From Podospora comata (lineage: Eukaryota > Ascomycota > Sordariomycetes > Sordariales > Podosporaceae), in contig CP071494.1 of assembly GCA_017354895.1 (NCBI GenBank), positions 3,224,001 to 3,288,000 on the forward strand: a stretch of DNA of 64,000 bases, written 5' to 3'. Numbering within the stretch: the first letter of the stretch is position 1; the number at the start of each line of letters is the position of its first letter. Shown piece by piece: positions 34,556 through 47,823 of the stretch. Made by a program: the position numbers and the translations under genes. The notes below the pieces were generated by a model. It saw only the letters and a program-made list of their open reading frames with translations. It ran no database searches and had not been told where the DNA came from.

Positions 34556-36195
34556 TTTAATGGGTTGCATTTGGAGTCTCGTGGGGGATTTCTCGGTGTA
34601 TAATACCTGGCACGGACGATGCATGCATTCAATGGGATTTTAGAATTCAGGTTCTGGTTGGCACATGATTTGCCAGAGTTCAAGGTGACTTGGTGGTTTC
34701 GTCTCCTGATGCCTCAAATGCTTCGGATTTGGCCCCTGACTGGCAAGAGTGGTTACATCCGGAAGCTAGTCAAGTCGATCATACTTGAGTGCACTTGGCT
34801 GGGGTGCGTAGAATGACGCTGACACGGGCAGTAATGAGGAAATCTCCTATTTTGACCCGTGTTTGCTCTATTCCCACAGTCCTCTGCAAGACAAGCAGAG
34901 TGGGGGCACACCCAACCACAACAGACGGTTTGACACGCTGCAGACTTGGTTTGGCACCATTTCTGGCCGATAGGGCGGTGAGAGGGTGAAGAGCCAATCC
35001 AAAGCACCTTCCCCGCGCTCAAAGAAGCCTTCGACTTTTCTGAGTGAGGCGGTGAGGCCGGGTTGCACGAATGCCCCCAAGCCCAAGTCACTCATCGTAA
35101 CCCTCTGTTAGTGTGATGATGGCCGATGGCTGATGGCATCAGGGAAGGGGTTGCTCCTGATCTGTTGCCCCGTTCCCGAAAGGGCCCCGCATGCTGTTTG
35201 GTCGGGTGCGTGCCAGACGTGCCAGACACTTCCAACTGACTCAAGAGACAACTGTCCGCCGGCGGGTTCCTGCGTTGAAAGGAGAGAGATGGGAGGCATG
35301 TTTGGTGTCTGACTCTCTGAGGGAAGGCCAAACAGCCGTGACAGCCACTCGGCATGTCCAACAGGATCCCACCACTGCCCACTTGGAAGCCCCGTCCAGC
35401 CGTCGTCTGATGATGTTGACGAGAACAGACTTTGTGGAAATTAGAGATACCTTTGCGCAAGACAAGAAGGGATTGACAGTGACCAACTTAGGCCGGAACC
35501 CTCTATGTGACGTATGTTGCCACCGGAACACAAGTAGCAACCTATCTAATCAGGAGAAGAAGACATCGTCGGCTTAAGGGTTGGATCATCTTGCCCCACC
35601 AAGCGATTGCTTAGCAATTCGCTAACTGGCAGAAGGGAAGGCGCTGAGTGGGTAGCAGTGCCATGTTGGGGGCAACCTGTGGGTGGTTGCTGGCTGCTGC
35701 GGGCGTGAGTGGCACAAAGTGGGTCCCCCAGCACAGGATCCAAAACTCTTTTCTTTCTCGGGTCCCTCACTTTTCTCCTCTCCTGAAAAATCTTACCCTT
35801 TTCCTCCCCCACCCATCTCTGGATTTCTCTAATCCATCCCGCATCTCATCTCACTGTGCTTTTCCCTTTGGAATTGTCTTTCCTTTTTTTTCTTTTTAAG
35901 GATCTGTTTTTGCAGGTACTTTGAAAAGGATCGCATAGGAAGCATCACACACGCTCCCTCTCTTCGTAATACCTGGTTGTTACGAGCCACGCGAGCCACC
36001 TCGAAAAGTCGCAAGAAACCACTTAATTTCGCGCTTTCTCTGAGCCCAACCAATATTCTCTCGATTTCTTCGTCTTTTCGACTTTGATTTTTCCTCAATA
36101 CTCTCATTTGAACAATCGTGTTCGTCTGAGCCCAACGATCAGAAAATAGTCCCGACTTTTTATTCGCCTACCGACTGAAAAAAAACTCAGCAAAT
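34556..36195. other. Long upstream region of DED1
   Basis: 1.64 kb with no gene. The last 600 bp are rich in C and T with T-runs, as in highly expressed fungal leaders. Several small ORFs fall here but none is convincing. No TATA box is obvious; a long leader or an intron in it is possible (inference). Confidence 0.45.
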
Positions 36196-38347
<2,152 letters not shown>

Positions 38348-39849
38348 ATATACCACTTCACATCGTGAATCACCTCAACACCCACTTTTACATCATTGGC
38401 ATCCGGCACTGCATCGTTCAGCACTGCATGGTTTACCAAGGATTCTGTCTCGCTTTTGTTTTGTTCTTTTATCGTTTGGCACATGGAATTGTTATGCGGC
38501 GATCATGACTTTCATTCTTTCGCAACCCGGCAGGGATCGAGTCCGATGGTTTTTTCGAGTTTGACGATGGAGATCGGGCTTTCCCTACTCGACACAGAAC
38601 CACACGTTCGACGATTTGATACCCTTTAGACCGCATTATTCGGAAGTCGACAACTCGACCGCGAGTGCATTCACATGCCACACGCGGCATACATATGCGG
38701 TTTCGGTTTTCGGCTGGTGTAATCTAGTCATCATTTTCCTGCTCTTGCCTTGCATTTCCGGCAGGGCACGAAGTTCACATTAGAGATGGGAGGCATGGGC
38801 GCCGCTGGCCTTTTCGATTTTCTGTTTTTTAATTTCTTCACTTGACGACCATCACACATAGACAAAAGTGGATTTCTCGGTTCTTTTTCTCTGGCCGGTT
38901 TCAGCAACGGTACCGGCAGGAGATGGGTCTTACAACAACAAAAACGGGACCTTTCAAAAGATTAGAATTCCATTTTTTTCGGCAGTTTGAGGACTGGGAG
39001 CAGGTTAATGGAGCATTTGATACCCCTTTGAAGATGGAACTCTGACGACGGATGGGGGCTACAAAAATGCTTGTGGCTCTCCTCTATTCAGAGCGTTTGG
39101 CATTGGCACGGCCGGTCGCAAAAAAGACATCGGGCACGAAGCGCAACGGACATTGTGCGCAAGGAGCGCCTGGGATTTTGCGGAAGGCTAAAAGGGGGAT
39201 TGGCACGAATCTGAATTCTACTCGGACAGTGGCGGCTGTTCCCGCTCGGAGGCTCGAGACAAGACAAATCGTCTATGTATAATGGAGTCCAAATTAAATT
39301 CCATTTTTTACACCAACTAGTTGTGATTGTGTGTAATGTGTGTGATGTTGTGATGTGTCTCATGACTTGTGAAAGAAAATGAGGTCTGAATACGTGTAAG
39401 AGTCTTGTGTTCTTGTGGAAGGTGATGATCGTGATGTTTGATAGACCTGATATCGGATGGTTTTGTATCCGTACATGACTGGGATAGTTTCTGGTTACGA
39501 TAGCTGGTATTTGACATGTGCACATGATGAATGGTTATGAATTATCCAGTTCCCTGCTTTCCATTTTTATTCTCCTATTTGACAACTCTGCCAGACAGCC
39601 TCCCATCTGTCCCTGGACCAGCTGAACCTTTGCCCTCTCCTTTTCGCTTCCTAGGTCCAGTAACCGCTAGTTTTTGTGTAAACTACTCATAGTGATTCTG
39701 GTTCGTCTGTCGTAACCCTCGTGGGTCTCTATACAATATCCCATGCCATGTCCAGCCTATCCACAATCCCACTCCCAAAAGAGCTATTACACTTGTACAC
39801 AGCAACAACCCAAACACTACTACAGCAACGTCCCACACCATACAAAAGA
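38348..39849. other. Intergenic between convergent DED1 and ORC2
   Basis: 1.5 kb holding both 3' ends. No coding gene, tRNA or repeat recognised. Confidence 0.4.
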
Positions 39850-41515
39850 TCAAGTCGTCAACTCCTCCAATATCCCCTCTAACTCCTCCTTCCCAAACGG
39901 CAAACTCAACAGTTCCGTCCCCAACGCGTCCTTGTGACTAGTAATAATCTGATGATCGTGAAACCTATTTTTTTTTCTCTTGTCAGCATATCACACCCGA
40001 TTTCATCTCAGAATAAAATACGTACTCCTTCAACAACGTCCTAAACGCCATCTCACTACTACAGATAAACTCCTCCACCGCCTTGTTATACACCATCCTA
40101 TACTCCACACTCATCTCCTCTCCTTGCCCCTGACCCTGACCATCACCCTCATCCGCACATAAAACCTCCCCAACCAGCAGTCTAAACAAGCTCTTTGCAT
40201 TCTCCGGCAGCGACCTCAACACAAACGCCACTCCCTCCTTCCCCCCCACCCGTCGAGTCTTCCGACCCAAGAGTTCATGCACCGAGTCGACAACCTCCAT
40301 TTCAGAGGGGGAGTACGAACAAAAAGTGGTGCAGTCATGGTAGAGAAACCGAAAGTTGGTGGCGACTGCCGAGTCCCATAGTAGGGCAAAATCAGGGGAG
40401 TCGGTTGTGCAGCAGAGGTAGACTTGTGCGTGAGAGGCAAGGGTGGAGATTATCGACTGAAAGGACCCCTTGCGGAGATGGGGGGAGGAGATAGAGTTTA
40501 GGAGGATGGTCAAGGTTGTTTTTGGGTGGGTTGTTAGATGGGAGAGGATACCCGGGAGGGTGGTTATTGGGGAGGATACTGCTGAGGCGAGGGAGCAGAG
40601 GAGTTCTCTGATGGTGATGGAGGGGGTGTACCCGTTTATTATGACGATTTTGTTGGCTTGACCCAAGGAGCAAGGGGGGTGTGAGGAGAGGTATGTAGCG
40701 AATTTGTGGAGGATTTGACGTTTGGAGCCGTAGCCGTAGAGGCAGAGGGAGAAGGACTGGGAGAGTTCAAAGGCCCATTGGGGGAAGGAGGATACGTGGA
40801 GGGAGGCGAGGTGGGTGATGTCGGTTCTGTGGGGGTTGGCGGACGTGAGATCGCGGGAGAGGGAGAAGTATTCATCGTGGGTGAGGAGTTGGAGGGAGGA
40901 GAGGGTGTTGTTGGAGGTTTTGGAGAGCCCAGGTTTGTTTTGGAAGAAGTATTGCTCGTGAGGGGGGAGATCGCGGGGGGGGGTTGGGGAGCGTTTTCGG
41001 GTTCTGGTTGTGGTGGTTTTGCGTTTTCGGCCGGGGGCGAATTTGGAGGGTGTTGTTGTCGGTTCGGTTTCTCCGTTTATATTCTCTTCTTCTCCTTCTT
41101 CGTCTTCTTCGTCTTCTTCGTCTTCTTCGTCTTCGCTGGATTCGTAGATTTCTCTTGCTATGTCCCCTTCTTCGGCTTCATCGTCGCTGATGGCGCCGCT
41201 TATCACACGGTCGACGAGGGCCCTGGCGCTTTTCCGTCTGGCGGATCTGTCTGCGTTATTCTTCCTGCTTGGTGTATCTATCCCGTTGAGACCATTGAGT
41301 TTTATTGGTGTCGCTACTGTTTTCTTCAGCCTCGAGGCTGAGGGCGTACTGACGGTGGCATCGTCTGTGTCAGCGGCTGCTGTGGCGGCATGACGTCGTC
41401 GTTTCGGTGGCTCAATTTCGTCTTCTTCTGGGATTTCGTAAGGATCGTTAGTTGCTGGTCGTTTTCGGGGTACCCTAGCGGCAGCTTTCTGATTTGTGGC
41501 CTTTTTGGGGGGCAT
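39850..41515 (-). CDS. ORC2: Origin recognition complex subunit 2
   Basis: Exons 41515-40026 and 39964-39850 (minus) encode 534 residues. The intron is 61 nt, and the spliced C-terminus FHDHQIITSHKDALGTELLS is a typical Orc2 end that the unspliced frame lacks. The N-terminal third is disordered and charged, with PPKKATNQKAAARVPRKRPA and a run of ten or so acidic residues (DEEDEEDEEDEE). The Orc2 fold begins at FPQWAFELSQSFSLCLYGYG with the degenerate Walker A-like GYGSKRQIL; IVIINGYTPSITI, TLTILLNSI, VYLCCTTDSPDFALLWD and FLYHDCTTF are further landmarks. By family it is an AAA+-like non-catalytic ORC subunit bound to replication origins. It is divergent to GEP4 with only about 196 bp between starts. 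Confidence 0.92.
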
Positions 41516-41711
41516 TTTTTGTTCTTGGGGATATGTGATGGATGGTAATCCTTTGGTGGTAGTTTAATGGAGACGCGCCCAGGGTTCAATTGACGCGACT
41601 TTTGATGTGGCCCGAGCTCCCTCTCTCTAGCATCCCAGGGGTTCTTTGCACGGACTCTCAGTGACGTATTTGCTGTAAACTCTAAGAACTGCCCTCTCGA
41701 CATTTTTTAAC
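41516..41711. promoter_or_regulatory. Putative bidirectional promoter, ORC2 / GEP4
   Basis: About 196 bp between divergent starts must contain both promoters and leaders. No TATA box is evident. Confidence 0.5.
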
Positions 41712-42468
41712 ATGAATCTCAATTTATCTGCCTCACTAAACATATTCAAACTGCTGGCGAAGCCGTCATTATGTCTTCCCCAGGCAACGGTAGCCACCTT
41801 TGCCGACCTTCCAATACCGCTCGACAAGGCGTTTGCGGGACAGAGAGAGAAGGTTGATATCAAGGCGGTGGTCTTGGACAAGGATGACTGCTTTGCTTAT
41901 CCGGAGCATAATGAGGTCTACGACCAGTACAAGGTATCCCTCCTAATTGTTCAGTGCCTCACGTGTAGAAAAATGTTAAAATATTGTACAGCAACGTTTC
42001 GAGGCATTGCGAGCTGCCTACCCAGGTCGCCGTCTCCTGATTGTCTCCAACACTTCTGGAGCCCAGAGTTATGACCGTGATGGAAAGCTCGCCGCTGCCG
42101 TTGAGAAGGCTACCGGCGTTGTCGTTCTTCCACACCAGACCAAGAAGCCCGGGTGTGGTGATGAAATCATGTCCTATTTTCGCAAACATCCCGAGACAGG
42201 AGTGACCAGCCCAAGTCAGATCGCCGTTGTCGGAGATCGTTTGTCCACAGACATTATGCTGGCCAACATGATGGGAAGTTGGGGAGTCTGGGTCAAGGAC
42301 GGCGTTGTTCCTCTGTCGGAGAAGAGCGTGGTGAGTTTTTGCGCAGGGAAATGAGTTGGGAATGGGAGCTCACCGTGCTTGCAGTTCTCTAGGATGGAAA
42401 GAAGGCTAGCTCCATGGCTCATTGCCCGAGGTTACACGGCGCCTGATCCCTCAAGTCCTTTCGAGTGA
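41712..42468 (+). CDS. GEP4: Mitochondrial phosphatidylglycerophosphatase GEP4
   Basis: Exons 41712-41933, 41992-42330 and 42385-42468 give 214 residues; all introns are phase 0. HAD phosphatase motif I is the variant AVVLDKDDCFAYPEHNEVY typical of GEP4 (DKD rather than DxDxT); motif II is LIVSNTSG; motif III/IV regions are PHQTKKPGCGDEIM and VVGDRLSTDIMLANMMG. By family it dephosphorylates phosphatidylglycerophosphate in the mitochondrial matrix during cardiolipin synthesis. The N-terminus MNLNLSASLNIFKLLAKPSL has the basic/hydrophobic character expected of a mitochondrial targeting signal. The last exon ends ARGYTAPDPSSPFE. It shares a narrow divergent promoter with ORC2. Confidence 0.9.
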
Positions 42469-44965
42469 ACCGCACCGTCTTCCCAAATTGTCAGATCACG
42501 CTCAACTCGAAGCGTTCTGAGAATATGCTTCAGAAAGCCACAGTTTCCAACTCACACCCAAGACACGCATTGCCTGGGAGACGTTTACCGACAATGGCCA
42601 ATAACTGGAATACTTGACGCCATTGGGTTCTCCTGAACATGCTGGGCCATGGCCCGCCAGATGGCAATAACCCGGCCCGCCGGAGGAAATGGACAAAATG
42701 CTTGCTTACCTGATGGGATAGCAATGGGCACATACATTCTACCTGTGTAACATGGTGATTGACTGCTGATTGGCTGGGCTCTGGAGGTTTATCACCGCTG
42801 AACACAGTGTCTTTGAGTCCTCTCGAGGGGGATGTTCAATGATGGGGTTGGATGAATAGGGTTTACTGGAGCTTGATCTCTTTGTACAACATCATGTAAT
42901 ATTATCCAGTACTTCGATGGCCTGCTTGCTTGATAGGTAATGATATGTGATGCTTGAGCCAGTGACTCCAACCATAGTGACTTGTCACCCCCATTCCACG
43001 GTGATAATCGAGGGTTCTAGAACAGTGTATACGCCCCTGGAGAGTGTTCCCTATCATGCTGGAGGACTCGGAATAGCTGCATTATCGCCCATCGGCACAA
43101 TCTTTCCAGTACGCTCTCTATTCCTTGCTGAAAGCCAGTCCGCCTTGCAAGCTCCTTTCGTTTTTCACGTTTTATATTCCGTTGTACAACCGGTAACGTC
43201 CCCACATTACTATTTCCCATGGAGTTATTCATCTTGTAGATGGTCTCTGACATGCAAGATCACCTGGGGTTTGAATGTCTCGGGTTCCGTCCAGATTGAC
43301 CTTGAAACTACCTTAGTAAATAGGGCAGTAAGAAAGATATGCTCTTTGTGATGTGACTTCACAGTCTCGAAGACTCACAATCATGTGTCGAGAAAGGCAG
43401 GCGGCTCACAAGGGTTGTGCTGTACTCCTCGTGAACTTGCACGTGAGGAGGACTCCAGTCATCAGATACAATAGCTCTCTCTCTCCCAGCTGGAAGCATT
43501 AATGGCCTCTCCGGTGTATCGCAGAGACGGCATGCTTTTTATTCACGTGCGGGGAGTGATGTGAGTTGAAGGCCGACTTTTTCAAGGATCCATGTTGAGA
43601 CTTGGGCCACCTGACCTTGGTGGAATGACAGTGTCAGTTGGCTAGACGTGTTGCCCTTTCGTATAAATATATGAGACCGCGATGCTGGGTATCTGTCAGA
43701 AATTTAGGAAGGTGAAGTATGAAATCATCAAGCGTCGCCGGTCTGATCAAAAGTCTAGAAAGGTATCACTCATCACTTGTCTTTATGAACACTTTTCTTT
43801 GCGTCCGACCGCCTTCGCAGACAATTTATCCGCTCTGTGCTTCTTGTATTTGGGTCAATGAAAGAGGGCGTTGGCTGCAAGTGATGGTTCACCTTTAGAC
43901 ATAATGAACAGTTGCTCTAAGTTGATATTCACCGGTAAAAAAACTCCCGACCTCAGTCGCACAGTCGCTGAGATGAGCAAGTTTCCATTTGCTTAGAGCA
44001 CTCAAATTCCCCAGCAAGTGCTGATAATTCGCAATTGGCAGACTTGTTTGCTCATGAGCGGGGTGCTGCCGAATCCCCCACAAAGATTGAATCGGACGAA
44101 CAAAGTGAAAAAGGCTCTGCGGCCGTATGATAGAGACTAAGAGTGATTAATATGATGCCGGTCAAGAAGACCCCCATCCTGCTCCGGCCGCAAGGGAAAG
44201 CTTCACGTGGCCCATCCCACTCTGCAAACGCTGCTCCAGGACGGCAGAGAGCGATAGAGACCGCATTGTTGTCTTTTTCGACGTCATATCCACTCTCAAG
44301 ATCAGATTGTCAGCTTCCTGCCAGATAGCAATGGCCAGAAGCGGAGATAGGGGTGGCTTACATGAAAGACCAGCCCGTGACCGTGCTCCCAGTGACCTAT
44401 TGTCAAATTTCAGCTCTCGTCGCCAATGGCAAACAGACATCGGATGACATTGGAGCTGGGTTTCATTGGTTCGAGTAGGAGCAATGCGACTTCAGATGAA
44501 GCCATTCACCGCGAGGCTGTGAAGGTGGTCGGCGACAGTGAATATCCCCAAGGGAACACTGTGCTGGCCATCCCCGGGTATAAATAACTTCCTCTCCCTC
44601 TCCCTGGCCGTTTTTCTCTTTTTAGATTAACGATCAAGACTTTGACTGCTATCCGGATTCTTAGCAGCTACAAAGTCACCGCCAGCTTGAAAAGCGTCCA
44701 TCCAGCAACCAATTCTCTTTTGGTACCTGTAAGTGAAGACTTTCAAGCCCTACCCTCACTCTTATACCCCTCAAAGGCTTTCTGGGGGCCCAACAGCTAC
44801 GTCGTACACGTCCCCAATCACGTCTTTGACCCATGATTCTACTCTTTGAACACCTCACCTTCAATTGCCCCCCAAAGACCTATCATTAGCCCTTCACATG
44901 CCTCTTCACCCCCATCTTACACCTCAAGTATGCATACAACTAACATCCCCACAGATCACATCACC
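42469..44965. other. Gene-poor 2.5-kb stretch with two TATA boxes
   Basis: No conserved gene is recognised. TATAAATA-type boxes occur at 43662-43670 and 44579-44586. The first is followed by a small spliced reading frame (see findings). Open frames such as 42947-43351 (plus) do not look conserved. Confidence 0.4.
43662..43670 (+). promoter_or_regulatory. TATA box without a known gene
   Basis: TATAAATAT, perfect TATA consensus. Downstream lies an ATG at 43719 that opens a short frame with a plausible intron. It may drive a small or noncoding transcript. Confidence 0.4.
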
Positions 44966-45988
44966 ATGCCCCCACCCAGCATTGTAGGCAAAGGCGGCAA
45001 AGCCTGGATCCGAGAGGAGGAGTTCCTCTTCTGGAAGAAACTCGTCCCGTTCACCAAGAAGCGCTGTGGTGATGATATCGAGAATAACGAGGAGCATGAG
45101 TGGAATTGGGTTGCCTCCGAGATGAGGAAGAGGATGAGGGAGAAGTACCTGAAGGAAGGGGAGCCTGACCGTAGGAAATACACAGGACTCGCAATGTGTA
45201 AGTCTTTTTTGTTGAAGCATATTGGTTATGGGGAGTGGGGCTGACGGTGAGACAGTCGAGCATTACTGGCAGAGTGCCCGTCATAGACGCCCGACTGTTG
45301 CTGCTGGCCGGTTTCCCAACCGGTATTGCAATTTGGGTATGTCTTCAATAGTTCACCCCTCAGAAGATCAATAGCTAACTCCGTCCTAGAAGCCAACGAA
45401 GAGCAAGTCCGGGAGCGCGACGAACGCCTCGTCGCCATCCGCAAGAAGCGCCGTGATGCCCGCAAGGCAGCGCGCAAGGCAGCCCGTGAAGCTCGCGAAG
45501 CCCGCGAGGCTGAAGAAGCCGCCGACGGCAGTCCCATCAGGGAGAGCATCGTGTCGGACAACAACGACGCTGACATGAGCGATGACACCGATGAAACCTC
45601 CGACAATGACGAGGAAGAAACCTCCGAGTTTGACGAAGCAGAAGCCATCCGTAAGATGGAGGAGTCCACCAAGATCAAGCAAGAGAGCGGCTCCGAGTAC
45701 GAGTCTGACAAGGAGGACACCGAGTCTGAGCCCGACGCCAAACCCTGTCGTCGCAAGGGGGGCAAGAACAACAGGCGCGCTAGTATCAAGAAGGAGAACC
45801 GGCGTTCAGGGTCGCCGGAGATGACGGCTTTTGCAAATAATGGGACTATGGCTGCTAAGAGGAGGGAGAGGTTGCGTGCTGGGGAGGAGATGAGGAGGAG
45901 GAATAGGGAGTTGTATGCGATGTTGGGGAGGGGGGAGGGGAATGGGGGGTGTTATGGGGGACAGGGGCAGGGGCAGATGAGAGGTTGA
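44966..45988 (+). CDS. SANT/Myb-like fungal protein with charged tail
   Basis: Exons 44966-45197, 45256-45336 and 45390-45988 encode 303 residues. The start MPPPSIVGKGGKAWIREEEF sits in a good context (CACCATGCC); an in-frame ATG at 44930 could add 12 residues. The N-terminal segment WIREEEFLFWKKLVPFTKKR, with later WNWVASEMRKRM and FEHYWQSARHRRPT, is a SANT/Myb-like helix arrangement with conserved tryptophans, split by two introns whose joins keep the frame. The remainder is highly charged: a Lys/Arg/Ala run (RKAARKAAREAREAREAEEA) that is probably a coiled coil, an acidic stretch (DDTDETSDNDEEETSEFD) and a basic C-terminus. DNA or chromatin binding is inference. A TATA box at 44579 is 390 bp upstream. 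Confidence 0.72.
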
Positions 45989-46492
45989 TTTTAGGGGGTT
46001 AGGATGGGGTGATTCAGGGGTGATGGGAGAGGGTTTATTGAGGGGGTGTTGGCGAAGCGGGACAGGTGGTTTTGGTTGGGTCAGGGAGCCATGATAGGGA
46101 GAGCAAAGGAAAGGTATGGTAATGGCACTGGAAGAAGCGCATGGAAAGTCATAGTAGTGGGAACTAAAGAGGTGGATTGATGAGTTACGGAATGGCGAAG
46201 TTCGTGGACGATTTAACAACTTGGCTTGCTACCTTAGCCACTAGGTTCTATATACTTTATGCCAATCCTGATTTCTATTCCTGAGTTTCTTCTCGCCGCT
46301 TTGCATTTCATGGGGGAAAAAAAAATGAAATCTCTGTTGTTCCCAACCAATTGAGCTGTTTAACTACTATGAAAGAAGAAAACAAGAACAAACCTGAAGA
46401 CGGATGTGAACAAACAAAAAAATCGGCATTTCGAATAACAAACCAATATAATTCCAATTTCCGTTGCCAAAATTCAACAATCACCTCTAATA
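45989..46492. other. Intergenic, no gene recognised
   Basis: 3' flank of the SANT-like gene and 5' flank of the tRNA. An A-rich stretch at about 46317-46325 is the only feature noted. Confidence 0.4.
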
Positions 46493-46584
46493 GGTCCGCT
46501 GGCGTAATGGCAGCGCGTCTGACTACGATTCCTTCCCAGGATCAAGTAATCAGGAGGTTCCAGGTTCGACCCCTGGGCGGATCG
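46493..46584 (+). tRNA. tRNA-Arg (anticodon ACG), with a 20-nt intron
   Basis: Acceptor GGTCCGC pairs with GCGGATC; the D arm, anticodon stem TCTGA/TCAGG, loop CTACGA and T arm are identical to the tRNA at 11538-11626. The intron between the loop halves is about 20 nt here against 17 nt there, and the two differ in its 5' half only. A T-rich segment (GTTTCTTTT) just 3' of the gene is a likely RNA polymerase III terminator. Confidence 0.93.
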
Positions 46585-47823
46585 GTTTCTTTTGCCTAAC
46601 CTTTTCTGTATACCCTCAGACTCACGACTTCTTTTTCACTTTTCATTCCCAAAAATGACGTGAGTATCTGTTGAGTATGGTACGAAAGCTAAGAACAATG
46701 TTGTTGAGGAAATTTTTCGGTAGCTTCGATGTTGAGTTTTCGCCCGCGTTGGTGGGGCAACCGAGCTCATCAAAAAGGGGGTTCTCACCAAGATTCAAGC
46801 TTCACGATCATCTCGATTGTGCGTCAGACATCGTGTGGTTAGCGGCCTTGAGTGGCTGACATGTGGTATGTTCCCGAGGATAAAAAGATGAAGCGATTCC
46901 ACGGTCTGATACAGCCTCGTGGAGGGGGTGGCGGGTGGTGGGAGATGAACTGAACCGATGGCGAGTGGCTTGACATTTCGGTCCCGTGTGTTCTTCCGGC
47001 TGTGCTCTCCGAGTCTCTCTATATTCCAGTAGCTTGCGTACCTTCAGCCCAAGGGGTTCGTTCGTTGTGGAGAGAGGCGTACCTTTGTGCGGTTTGTGGC
47101 GGGACAACAAGATAGCACCTTCAAGGTGGTGCTGGTAATTTCTCCTTCTTTTTTTCTGTAGTTCTTATTTCGTGTAGAAAGAAGTGAAAGATTCCGCTTA
47201 CGTGCATTTGTGTATCGCACCAAGACCCATGATTTGCCTCAAACAAAAACTTCAAAACCTTTTGCGCCTTGCACTCTTAGGGCACCGAGATATACGGTAC
47301 CTCTCAACCAAAAACCCCAGAACCTTTTTGCCCCCTTTTGCTCCATCTTCAAGGAAGAGTGAAAACATCGCGTATCACGGAAAATAAGTACACTGCTTGC
47401 TATGAGTAGGAGACCACAGGGATTTCACGTAAGTGGAACTCACATGTAGCAATAATACAGTGTTTTTGTCTTTTGGCAGTGGCCGGCCACTCTTCCACTT
47501 ATCTTGCGTCGGCTTTGGCTTTTTTTGTGTTTTTTCTTTTTTTTTCCCCCTTTTTTTCTTTTTTTCTTTACACTTCTTCCTGCAGTAATACAGTCAATCT
47601 GAATGGTAGTTGTATGGCCTCTGTGGACCGTCGTGGTACCTAAAACTACTGACAACTTCAGCAAAGGGACAACACTGGGGGGAAGTCATAAAAAGATCAA
47701 GGCTTGACGAGCAAGGGCAGAAAGGCGAATCGGTGCTTTGATGTAGCTTGAAGGGGTTAGAAAGGGGGGATGAAATCGACATGGAAGCGACGCGGATGAA
47801 GCATAGGCATTGCGCACACTTAC
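46585..47823. other. Intergenic, no gene recognised
   Basis: 1.2 kb with a T-rich block at about 47520-47575 and no supported gene on either strand. Confidence 0.4.

Noticed and set aside
42947-43351. 134-codon plus-strand frame in the gene-free stretch
   Set aside because: No recognisable motif, weak codon bias and no splice or promoter support.
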